Shown here: positions 1 through 9,804 of the stretch, piece after piece | Numbering within the stretch: position 1 is the first letter of the stretch | Layout of the letters: the number at the start of each line of letters is the position of its first letter | Source of the DNA: Syncephalastrum monosporum B8922 | Lineage: Eukaryota; Mucoromycota; Mucoromycetes; Mucorales; Syncephalastraceae | Reading direction: 5' to 3' | Length of the DNA stretch: 46,004 nt | Assembly (NCBI GenBank): GCA_000697355.1 | Contig: JNEN01000781.1 | Coordinates: 1 to 46,004 of the forward strand | Translations under genes and position numbers: made by a program | The notes under the pieces: model-generated | Database searches by the model: none | What the model saw: only the letters and a program-made list of their open reading frames with translations | Told to the model about the DNA's origin: nothing

Positions 1-1458
1 TCCTTGGATGGCCAAGACCTATCTGCTTTGATCAATCGTAGTGGTCTTCGCGAAATGCTGCACAGACAAGCAGGCATCGCTCCTACGGGTCCTCGTTCTC
101 GTGCAAATTATCTACGCCTGTTCAATGCCGTATTCGACTTTTCAAGCATCAAGGTGGACGACATCATCGCTAGTTGGGAAACTACAGCGCAGCCCCGCCA
201 CCTATTCACCATGGCAATCAGGACAGACGGCTATGGTATCGACTTTATCATGGCAAGAAGACGCGCTCAGCAAGAGCTGCCTGACTTGGAAGCAAAGGAC
301 TTTGACGAGGCCGAACTGCAGCAGGTCTTTGACCTTTGGGGTGCTGATCCAGGACTCAAGGAGATATTCGTAGCAAGCAACGGCCACGGTGAGGAGAGAC
401 ACGAGATCCGGAAGATGAGCAGCGCGGAGTATTACTCATTTGCTGGATTCAAGAAGACCACTGCACGTATACTGCAAGAGAAGAACGACCAACAGATTGG
501 CGAGATTGAACAGCAGCTGCAGACGCTCAAGACAAGTCACCTTGATCTTCTTGTGAACGGACTTCGGAGCAGACTCGGCCATTTTGCTCGTCTACGCGCC
601 TTCTATGGCCAGTTCATGCCACAGCTCCGGTTTTGGAATTACAAAGGCAGGCAGCGAGCAGACGCTGAGATGATCAAGATCTTTATGAATGGCGGCAAGA
701 AATATCGAAGCCGGGGAAATACCGAACACAGGGACCGACCACCAAGGCGTCGCAGACGAGGGCAGCAACAGGTGCAGCAACAGGTGCAGCAACAGGAGCA
801 GGAAGAGCAGCCGGAGCAGGATGATCTCAAGATAAGGTACGTATTTGTATTCTCTTACGTCTTGACTATGAGGATGCAGCTCTTACAACTTTATACAGCA
901 ATGACGCAAGTACCTCCTCTGCCGCAGCGCTTCTCAGGTATAATATTTCTATAAGTCAGCGAGTATTCCCTCTGAACTTTTTTACATAGGCCTGCCAAGA
1001 AAAAGAAAGTCTCGAAATGGCGCCAAAAGCCCTTCAGCCCACCTTCTCCAGGATGAATCCCGCTTGTGGCTCTGGGAAGTGCTACCTTTGCGACGAACAT
1101 GGCTGGCTTGCAGTATTCTGGCTTGTCCCTTCGCCTTTTCCAGAAGCTGAAAGAAGCAGAGCGGTGTGGTCTGCTGGTTGTTGTTACCGTCGACGAGTAC
1201 TACACATCACAAGTCTGTTCGCGGTGCAATTACCGACCGATGCCCAAAGTTCGACCCCAAGACTTCGATTATGAGCTAAACAGTGTTCTCGCTTGTCAAC
1301 TGTGCGGAACATTGTGGCAGCGCGATATCAACGCCAGTCGAAACATTCGGCGCATCGCGTTCAACGAGGCGTTGGGTCGCGGTCGACCTCCAATTTTGAC
1401 CAGACCACCTCCACGACCACGAGCACGGGCAACTCCACCGCCACCACAACAACAATAA
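1..1458 (+). CDS. Fanzor (eukaryotic TnpB-like RuvC nuclease), 5' truncated, with an in-frame stop
   Basis: Partial gene entering from the left edge. Inferred exons are 1-836, 899-937 and 990-1458; introns 837-898 and 938-989 have GT-AG ends and keep one frame. An N-terminal stretch with IRTDG near residue 74 is typical of Fanzor/TnpB proteins. The RuvC-I motif GADPG follows at about 340-354. A Gln/Glu-rich linker and a basic PAKKKKV stretch come next. RuvC-II is VTVDEYYTSQVC, followed by a zinc finger (CSRC...CQLC) and RuvC-III WQRDINASRNI. All three catalytic acids (D, E, D) are present. Known members of the family are RNA-guided DNA nucleases carried by eukaryotic transposons. Oddity: codon 1054-1056 reads TGA in frame, directly before IPLVALGSATF. 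The copy is therefore either a recent pseudogene or has splicing I could not resolve. The family call is strong; its activity is unknown. The real start lies outside the window. Confidence 0.85.
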
Positions 1459-1780
1459 AAATATCAGCATAACAAAAATGCTTCGAGGTTTCCTTAGTAA
1501 GTTCACAGCATGTCTCCACCCGTAAAAAGAATGTCTCTAATAGAATTTTCAAACTCCATTCGTCTTGTTCGTTTCAGCCGGAGGTACGACAGATACTGGT
1601 GTGTCCATGAATATATAATATAATATAATATAAATAAAGCATGCTTAGGTGGATCCATTGTGAGTAGGAAGATAGAAGGATATAGTGATACATGTCGATA
1701 ATGGGGAGCCCTATTTATATACTTGTAAGGCTGGTCTAGGAGGCCCCTCGCTTTTGTAAATCTTGTCGAATGACAAGGTG
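1459..1780. other. Gap between Fanzor and the next gene; AT-rich
   Basis: This 322-base stretch has no ORF of note. It contains a short ATATAATATAATATAATAT run near 1611-1632 and downstream AATAAA-like motifs such as the one at 1453-1460. In related systems the guide RNA scaffold overlaps or follows the 3' end of the nuclease ORF, so this stretch is where one would look. I cannot see a defined RNA or element end here. Confidence 0.4.
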
Positions 1781-3114
1781 CTAGAAACGCGACGCGTGCT
1801 GCAGTTGCTGTCGGTAAACAAATTGGACTTCATTGTTGTTGGGCAAACAAGCGATCTGAAGGGTGCCGATCTGGTTTCCAGTCATGTCGAGAGGAAAATA
1901 GCCGAGCTGGCGTTCAGGAATGATGAGGACCGGGAGCTGACCTTGACGAATATGGGAATCAAAAATCTCGATGCCTTCGCCCTCGGACTCCTGCTGCTGT
2001 TTTTGGCTGAGCAATGTCTGATTGGCCATGTCGAAGCCAGTCCAGACATCCATGTCTTGGGGTCTGTCTTGCATGAGGCGAAAGACCCAGATGCAGTCCA
2101 GCCCAGTGATCATGGCCGCTGCGGGCGAATAGGTGCGTGGCAGATGGAGCGTCTCTTGGCAGAGGAGCTTGTCGATGATTTCCTGCTGTTGCTGCTCGCT
2201 CAGGACATCGCCGGTGGGGCCTGTCGACGTGATGGTTTGGATGTTTCTCTGCGGTGCAATGGACGCATGGGTGCGCATCTTGATGAGCTTTTTAGGCGTG
2301 ATACGCTTCATCAGATTGCCAAACGAGAACCGCCGTCTGCGTCTCTGAGGATGCGGCTCCCTCACAGGCGCATCCGCGGATATCGGCTGCTGTTGCTGTT
2401 CTTCTTGATGAGGAAGCAAGGGTGCATTGGAGGGCCCAGAGGAAGAGGGCCGGGCGGTGGATGAGAGCTCGTCGTCGGAAGGAGATCGGTTTGATTTAGG
2501 CAGGATGATGGGATCTTGAAAAGCAAGATCTCGGTTGCGGATGGCGTTTTCGGCTGCCAGCTGCTCTTGCGGACTTACCGCGTCGTCCTCGTCCTCATCT
2601 TCATCATCTTCGTCTTCATCGTCCTCGACTTGTTCGCGGTCCCGGAGCGGCTGAGGATCCTGATAATATTCACCGTAGACAGGGGGAGGTGCTGCTGAAT
2701 GTTGCTGTTCTTGTTGCTGCTGTTGCCGTGGGTGATAAGGGTGGGCAAACGAATGTGGGGCAGAGTTGTACCACTCTGGCTTTATATACAGTACAAAAAA
2801 AGGAAGATCAAAACATCGACCTCGTCAGGGCATATTTACGCCAGTACCTCGTCTTCCAGAGCTGCAAGTTCACTGTACGACGAACGGCGCAGCGTAGGAT
2901 GCTCCTCGTAGTAGTATTCGTCGTCATTGGCAGGTAATGGAAGATCATGGTGATAGGGATACCACAGCTGACCTGCTGATGATCGTCTCTTGTTACTGCT
3001 ACTATTACCATTATTACCCAGGTGCCTGGTTTGGCGCGGGTGATATGGATTCTCTTGCGGCGCAGACGATCGTCGACGTCGGTGCTGTTGCGGGGATGAG
3101 GGGTAGTAAGCCAT
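1781..3114 (-). CDS. Hypothetical Gln- and acid-rich, largely disordered protein
   Basis: Two exons, 3114-2848 and 2779-1781, give 421 aa. The 68-base intron 2780-2847 is GT-AG and phase 0, and reading on without splicing stops at once. The N-terminal half is low complexity: Tyr/Pro/His-rich, an RRRRSS patch, a Gln run, then an acidic stretch of alternating Asp and Glu at about 2585-2630. The C-terminal 120 residues look folded, with hydrophobic patterning (for example GLDCIWVFRLM and GQLPVLIIPERQLGYFPLD), and may be the conserved core. A basic RRRRRFSFGNLMKRITPKK segment sits between the two halves. I do not recognise a family. The mix of a basic patch, an acidic tract and poly-Gln would fit a nuclear regulator, but that is only a guess. 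Confidence 0.7.
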
Positions 3115-3300
3115 GAGACTCGGTCTATGGCAAGCAGGACAACAAAAAATAGGGAAAGAGAAAGAAGTGAGAGTGATCTGAGCCAGTTGCGCGTGCACAA
3201 CGTTGTCCTCTCACACGTCATGTGTTTATGTCTGACAGTTTTGGGTAAAAGAAAACATGACTAGCGAATACAATTCATTGGCTTAGAAGATAAATGTGTA

Positions 3301-3720
3301 TCATAGAATTATACAGCTTTCACTATAGTCCTTTGTAAGATGGTCGCCATTGCGTGGGCTAACAAAGGACTCGACTGGCTTGAATACGTTACGATCATCT
3401 GCACCTTGGAGCACTGCTTTGCCAAACCCACCCGCGTCTTCGACTGAATCAAACACAAAGTTCATCGAGGCTGACCCGAAAATACGCAAAAGTATCGTTA
3501 TGAGACAGTGGTTAAATAAAATAGTACAACTGAACTCACTTTGACGTGCGTTGTGTTGTTGGGCAATGGGTGTCACGACCGGATGCTTGAGATCCAGAGC
3601 TTGCTTGTAAGTGTACTTTTTGTCTTCGTGTTCAAACATAGCTGCTGTGGGATCAGTAACGGAAAGATACAGAGCATGCTGATTAGATACGACGTCTCTA
3701 TATACTCTTTGTATGTTCAT
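3301..3720 (-). CDS. Small hypothetical protein with a C-terminal CaaX box
   Basis: Two exons, 3720-3540 and 3470-3301, give 116 aa. Intron 3471-3539 has a GTGAGT donor and a GGTCAG acceptor and splices in phase. The chosen ATG (MNIQRVYRDVV) is the last one before the open stretch; an upstream exon is possible because the frame stays open to about 3939. The protein ends SESCIIL and stops. The last four residues (CIIL) fit a CaaX prenylation motif; a Leu at the X position favours geranylgeranylation in known proteins. The rest is not a recognisable GTPase, since no P-loop or other G-motif is visible. Function unknown. Confidence 0.5.
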   Translation of the reverse strand: MNIQRVYRDVVSNQHALYLSVTDPTAAMFEHEDKKYTYKQALDLKHPVVTPIAQQHNARQSEFSCTILFNHCLITILLRIFGSASMNFVFDSVEDAGGFGKAVLQGADDRNVFKPVESFVSPRNGDHLTKDYSESCIIL

Positions 3721-4684
3721 TGTTATCCTGGATTTGGCATAAATTTTGATGAGGTAGCCCGCTTGGATATAAAGGGAAGGTGACTCCGTATGACCGTTTA
3801 TAGTATGACATACGGTACATACGGACGAAGCCGCACTTTCGCTCACCCTTTGCACTGGGTTACATGCCCTCCACCAAGATGCGGCGGGGAAAATTTTGAT
3901 GCATTGCAGTCGGCCTGTACCTGAAACTCGAACATCCACTCAGAATATTTGGGTTATTTTATTATGGCGGCGCATTGTGAGGTTTTTGAATAGCAGTCAG
4001 CCTATGCTGAAGTATGCGACGTCGTATAGTACTTGCTTTGATAGAAAGGACGCTGAAAACGCAGCTATCTACCGCGAGAAAATGTAGATCAGGCACGTAT
4101 GAAGGTAGCTTTTACCAATCGTGGTGTGGAAAGTAGGTCGATGGCCCGTAGCTTCATTATCAGCGCGTGCACAGATCGTTGAAGACATTTATATTTTACA
4201 TGACAGCACTTCTGTTTGAATCAGGTTTGATGCGTCCGTTTGTTTACTAGGTCGTACAACCCGCCGCAAGATGAGAAAAGAAAAACCTTCCCAAGACACA
4301 CTGACAACAGTTAATTGTTTGTTGTTGAAGACATACATACATCTTGAGCATATTTGTCCACTGTGAATGATGGGTACGCTATATATGAATATATACATAC
4401 ACGTGTACTTACTTCCCTGTCATTTTGAAAGCATTTTGTATGTGTCCACTTTGACGTGTATGAATTTATGCAGACATGTCGAATGAAAAAAATCGTAAGA
4501 CAAATTAAAGAAGAGAGAAGAATTCTCCGTTTTTTCTGTTTGCTATGGACACCTTTACAACGCAACGGCGAAACCACAATATAACAAAACAATACTAAAA
4601 AAAAAAAAAAGGCTTGCGCAAAGCTAGAGGCTTTGTGTGAGAGTGTGTGGGTTTATTTGACACGTATTGCTTTATTCTCTCTAA
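3721..4684. other. Intergenic, no gene seen
   Basis: This 964-base AT-rich stretch lies between the minus-strand CaaX gene and a plus-strand gene, so it should hold both promoters. Short ORFs are present but none has convincing composition. An A-run at about 4597-4610 lies shortly upstream of the next gene. Confidence 0.5.
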
Positions 4685-5473
4685 ATGGAGAATTCCAAAA
4701 TCAGACTCAAGGGGGCTCAAGAAGACGATTGGGAAAGTCTGTTTGATCCACAATATACGTTCAGCCATCCCGATCGACGAAGGCGGAGGAGAGAAACGAC
4801 GATTGACTTTGACGATACGGATGACATTCCGACCCCGACTTTACCGAGGCTCGATCACCTGAAGATCGAGCCGTGTCCGGTCCAGCAGCAGAAGCAGAAG
4901 CAGAAGCAGAAGCACCCACAACCATCATCACAGCCGCAGCAGCCGCAGCAGCAGCCACTCACGGAAAGCCAGGAAAAAGTGCTGCTGGAGCAGATGCAGC
5001 TCCTCAAGCAGATACGCAAGCAGGGCTTACGCGACGAACTCGACTGCACACTGGTCGAAGAGCCGAACTCAATGCGGCTGGCGACGCGCTTACGGCAGAA
5101 GGCGGAGCAGCTGACGCGCGAGGCACATTATATGGACGAGGACCAACAAGAAGGTCAGCAGGAAAAAGTAAATGACGCCCAGCAAAGGTCGTGTCGTCGC
5201 TCGTTTCTCTACTTTGCGCTTGGCTTCTTGTTTCCACCGTTATGGGCCTGCAATGCTGCCTATATTCCCTCCCAGCCCAGTTCAAGCCGCACCGCCCATA
5301 GCCAGCGCATCGATCTGCAGTGGCGTCGAAGATCCCGCTATGCCTTCTTTTCCTTTCTTGTCCTTCTGGTGCTTATCATCATCCTCGCCCTCATCTTGAA
5401 ACCAGAGGTCATCGGCTTTCGCCACAGCGCTGTCGTCACCAAACCTCCTCAGCACCCGGCGAATCCCATTTAA
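4685..5473 (+). CDS. Hypothetical single-exon membrane protein, disordered N-terminus
   Basis: One open exon of 262 aa. The N-terminal half is soluble and charged: an RRRRRR patch near residue 32, alternating Gln/Lys, Pro/Gln repeats, then a coiled-coil-like segment (residues about 92-150, LTESQEKVLLEQMQLLKQI). A hydrophobic segment LYFALGFLFPPLWACNAAYI at about 176-195 is followed by a basic loop (DLQWRRRSR). A strong transmembrane helix, FFSFLVLLVLIIILALIL, lies at about 220-238, with a short tail after it. There is no signal peptide, so the likely topology is one or two C-terminal helices with the large N-terminus in the cytosol. I do not recognise a characterised family. Confidence 0.8.
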   Translation: MENSKIRLKGAQEDDWESLFDPQYTFSHPDRRRRRRETTIDFDDTDDIPTPTLPRLDHLKIEPCPVQQQKQKQKQKHPQPSSQPQQPQQQPLTESQEKVLLEQMQLLKQIRKQGLRDELDCTLVEEPNSMRLATRLRQKAEQLTREAHYMDEDQQEGQQEKVNDAQQRSCRRSFLYFALGFLFPPLWACNAAYIPSQPSSSRTAHSQRIDLQWRRRSRYAFFSFLVLLVLIIILALILKPEVIGFRHSAVVTKPPQHPANPI

Positions 5474-5813
5474 TCATCATAGTCATCATAATAGTAATGA
5501 TATACACTCCCTTTGCTTGTATACTCTTTGCCTTGTTTATATCTATTTTACATGATAATCAGCAATCCCATTTATTCAAGTTTTTTTTTTCTTTTGCGAT
5601 AACATGGAATGAAGAAGAGCCCGGGGGACCGGGGGGGGGGCCGGGGGAATACAAGAATGCCTGTGTAAGAGTAGATGAAGATGCAAAACTAGCGAACTGC
5701 GTGTACGTGTGCGTGTGTACACGTGCGCGAGAGATGTGATTGATGGTGCCAGTCGAGGGATGTCTGCGTTGGGTGATATGCAAATGCAAAGGGGAGAGGA
5801 AACACTTGCCAGA
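5474..5813. other. Convergent intergenic stretch with G-rich tract
   Basis: This 340-base stretch lies between two converging genes, so it holds two 3' ends and no promoter. It contains a T/C run at about 5580-5594 and the G-tract 5623-5647. Short ORFs here look spurious. Confidence 0.6.
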
Positions 5814-8243
5814 TTATACCAGAAAGTGGTTTGGGCTTGGACTGATGCTCATGGCAGTAATACCAGCCCGCATCGACTCCTCCTCATCGTCCTCTTCATC
5901 GTCCTCCTCATCGTCTTCGCTATCCGTCTCTTCGTCTTCGCTGTCACTCTCGCCCTCCTCGCTCTGCCAGCCAAGGTAAATGACATCAATGTATGACTTG
6001 CTGCTCTCCAGGGTATACGGGTCGAATGGGAAAAAGGACTGCACAGTCGTCAAGAGCTCCTGGACTTTCGCACTTGTCTGATCGTCATCGGTGGAAGGTG
6101 CGCTCGGAACGCCGAGCACGGTCTCCTTATTTTTGGCCAGGATTGGGTAGACGTACATGAAGTTGGCCTGGTGCGCGAGGCGGGCAAACTGCTGCACGAC
6201 CATGGGCGAGCACATTTTGAGAGGGTTATACCGGCTCATGACGAGGCGGGGCATGCTCCGCAGACCGGCACACCATTTGCGCGCCGCGGCCTGGGCATCC
6301 TGGTCACCCACGACGATGAGGGGTGTGTACTGACCCTGCACAGGTGCTGGCTCATCAATGAGGAGGGAGTCGACGTCACCCTCTGTCAAGAGGTCTTGGT
6401 GACGGAAGCAGAAGATGTACATAATGGCCTGCATCGCGGCGTAAAACACGTCGTATTTGGCCGCGTTGGGCCCGGCAATGTCAGCCTCGAATTGACTGAC
6501 GTACTGGTTGCACCATTGACAGAGCATGTTGACCGCGCGCTGAACGCTGTTGGCGTCGAGGAACTTGGCGCGTGCTACGTAGGACGCCATATAGGCCGCA
6601 CACGCGATTCGAGTGATCCGTGGCCGGCTGACATCCGCAATGTGGTCGACCAAGTGCTGCATAAAGTGCTCCGCAAAAACGTTGACATCGAGCGAGCAAT
6701 AGTAGAACAGGATGAACTGGGTGTATCGCGATTTGAGGGTGCGCAGAATGTTGTGGTCGAAGATATCCAGAAGACAAAAGTAGAGCTCACTCCGTTCGGC
6801 CGAGTCTGCACCGCGAGCGTAGCTCTCGAGGTACTGAAACACGAGAAGCATCATAGCATCAAGTTTGCGTGACATGCTCTGCACGAGACGGGTACGTTTC
6901 TCACGATCCAGCTCAGCGACCGGCTCATCGTCGTCTGAGTCGTATTCGTCTTCGCTGTCTGATTCGTTGTCGGATGCGTACTCTTCGTCAAAGTTCATAG
7001 AATAGGCGCGAAACTCGACCTCCTCCTCCAACTCGTCAAGTTCAATCTGGATATGCGACTGAAGAGCACATGAGATATTTGTTTCAAGCGAATACGCAAA
7101 AACTTATACGTACGTCAATTTTGACCATTTGGTAGATAAGCATGTTGAGGATCTGCTTTCGGAGGTAGGGGACGTAGCGAGAAACGTCAAGGATGTTCTT
7201 TGCGTAGGTTGCTTGTGCTGCGACGTGCTGGCGCGGATATGGAATCATGTGGGCGAGGCTCTTGTGGAGCGCATTCACGCTCGTGGGAATCAGCCGCAGT
7301 ACACTTTGGACAGCGTGATGTGCGCGCGCGTATATCTTAGAGCGTGTCACTTGTGCGTAGCTAGGCAGTGTTTGGCCTGTACAGGGAAAAAGACAAGCAT
7401 AAATGAGCACTTTTCCCCATCTAGACAGCCAGCAGCAACCTACGGTAAACAAATTGCCGAGCAATGGTATCCATGACAGGAACGCTGTAAAAAGCGTGGG
7501 CTGACACGAGGTTTTCGAGAAACTCGATGTAAACATCCACAAAATCAGCATCGCGCACAGCCCAGTCGAGGGACAGAACGGCCTCCACGAGCGGGGCATG
7601 GTTCTTGTCGAGGCGAGAGACACACTGGCCGAGAATCGAGATCCAGATATAGAGACGTTTCGGCGACGGCGCATCGGCTAAGGTGGGATCCATGCTCAGG
7701 GTCGCGATCAGTTGCTTGTACTTGCTCGCATCTCCCTAGACGACGGTTAACGGGAATATTCAAAGACGACAAGCTCGTGATATACAAAAAAAAAGAAAGA
7801 AAAAAAAAAATACAAAATAAAGGAGTATTCCCTGTTCCGTCAATTCCTTCACAAAACCAAAGCGGTTTTCCTCCTCTTGTCTTTTTTCTTTTTCTTCTTC
7901 TTCCAAACACAGAGCTTTCTTATTGCCATACATCCAACGGTGTGCTGTGGTGCAGTGGGCAATGCATGTACAGGTGTTTGTGTGTAAAGACCAACCTCTC
8001 ACTTTTCATTTTTCATGGCACCTTGAGCAGGGAGAGAAGAAACATAAAGTACAGCACCGAACATTAACTTACTTGCTCTCTTTCCCGCAAAGCGCCCAGG
8101 ACGTAGGATCGCATAATCATTGTCAATTTGGTGTCGGCCTGGCTGCCCTCGCCCGAGAGATCGGGGCTCGGCAAAGGATCCACCGGCCGAATGACATCTG
8201 TTAACAAATCGGAGGCAGTTGTTGGAGGTGACAGAACTGGCAT
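5814..8243 (-). CDS. RRN3: RNA polymerase I-specific transcription initiation factor RRN3 (TIF-IA)
   Basis: Four exons: 8243-8073, 7735-7444, 7376-7114 and 7058-5814, giving 656 aa, close to the usual RRN3 length. All junctions are GT-AG and phase-consistent. Rrn3 binds Pol I and brings it to core factor at the rDNA promoter. The family core is recognisable: LSLDWAVRDADFVDVYIEFL, VLRLIPTSVNALHKSL, YVPYLRKQILNMLIYQ, and MVKID running on into IQIELDELEEEVEF. The HEAT-like half (RKLDAMMLLVFQYLE; SRYTQFILFYYCSLD; ITRIACAAYMASYVARAKFL; NPLKMCSPMVVQQFARLA) and the FPFDPYTLE motif near the end follow. Two acidic Ser/Asp/Glu tracts are seen, one near residue 260 as in other Rrn3 proteins and one near the C-terminus. 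The first intron, at 337 bases, is much longer than the rest. Confidence 0.93.
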
Positions 8244-9804
8244 GGATTATTGGAAGAAAAAAAAATGGTAAAGGGAAGGAGCTGTCCTTTTTTTTTTTTT
8301 TCTTTTCTTCTTCTTCCACTTTGGGCTGTCGCAGCTTAAGCGCAGCAGGAATTTTAAACCAAGCCACACACACGCTGTAGAATTGAATGATATCACGCGA
8401 TCACACATTGCCTCATTCGTTGCTGCTTTTGGTTACCCCGCCCCAATTACATTGAGCAAAAAAGAACACCAGCTGCGTTCAGTCTTCAGTAAGACCCTTA
8501 CGTGTCGACAGCTCTGAAATTGTCACATCACGAAGCTTGCGTCTTTACCTTTTTTTTGCCTTAGCTGCTGAGTAGAAAGAGCTTTGTACATTCATTTGCT
8601 ACGTTTTCTGGATATGTGCAAAACAAACTTTCAAAAAAAGCAGCGAGAGCGTGCCTGAGCTGCTAAACGAGGTGTTTTACCTACACGTGCGATTCGATAT
8701 GATGAAATGAACGAATTAATGGGTAAGAGGAGTCTATAAATCTATTAACTAGTTATATATATATATGTATGTACTATATGTACTCGTCTATATGGACAAA
8801 CTACTGATACACTTTTCGCCGTGCTCGTACGCTGTGACTCTCATGAGTATGTTACTAGGAGTAGTCGGATGAGCGGTTTTTATGATAATCTCAGCAAATT
8901 TGGTCTTGGACAATTACACGGCGCCTTGCTTCCGTAAGGGAGAGCATAGATGGCTCTACTCTATGTTTCTCTCTGTTGAGGCATTTGTGCGCCTGCACGT
9001 TACTCATTTTCAATACCGGTCAGTCTGCGCCCAATGAAAATCACGCAGCTGAGCCTGCTGCTGGAAGGATTCGTGTATTGGTGTGTGTGTGTGCGTGTGT
9101 GTGTGCGTTAAGAATCCTGCATGCACTCCTTCTGGACATCTCCGTCGTCAGTGATCCCTGTCAGGCGTTTGTACTAATGTGTGTGCGCAGGCCTCCTGTA
9201 AGTCCGCATCCATCTGCAGAAGCCAAACAACTTCTGGGTCGAGTTATAAACTAAAAAAGTTTATAAATTTGGATATTGGGAGGCATTCTCCTGAACCGCG
9301 CTTCCGAAGCTTTCTCCACAACCTGCTCTTTTGGCGCTCTAGCATCCGCCCGAACATAAAAGAATCTACAGAGCAAGGATAGTCTCTCTTCTCCTCGGAC
9401 TCACATATATGCAACCCATCCACACCCTTTTCCTGGTTTTGTTTTTTTGTCTTGCCCTGGCGGACCCCCGGTTTACATCGCTTACAGAAAACAAGCACCA
9501 AAAGCGCGGTGTTCCTGTTCTCGATGACCTTGATTTGGATGATATCCTTAATTAACTTATACTTCCAACATGTATTGCCAAGCCATCATATTGTAGATCA
9601 GCCAAATAATAACATTTGCCTACCTTGAACTATCAATTGTAGGATTGCTGTAAGACAGGATGTCTTAACAGTATTGTGCAATGGATAGAGACCTTTACGT
9701 ATGTATCCTGCCACGCACTCTGTCATGTACACCTATCTCAGCTCAAAAAGTGCTTTATAACGATGGGTAAATTAGAAGGTAATAACAAAAAGTAGGCGAG
9801 TACT
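8244..9804. other. Long intergenic stretch, no gene seen
   Basis: This 1561-base stretch holds the RRN3 promoter at its left end and the 3' end of the amine oxidase gene at its right end. It contains a TA-repeat (about 8753-8767) and a GTGTGTGTG-type run near 9080-9107. The small ORFs show no family signal. Confidence 0.5.

Noticed and set aside
1763..2464. 233-residue plus-strand ORF opposite the Gln-rich gene
   Set aside because: The minus-strand reading has a matching intron and coherent composition; the plus strand ends in a Gly/Pro shadow.
5623..5647. G-run considered as telomere or assembly-gap sequence
   Set aside because: It is short, not a TTAGGG-type repeat, and flanked by unique sequence between two genes.
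6171..6872. 233-residue plus-strand ORF opposite RRN3
   Set aside because: It is an antisense shadow of the RRN3 exon, which has clear family motifs.
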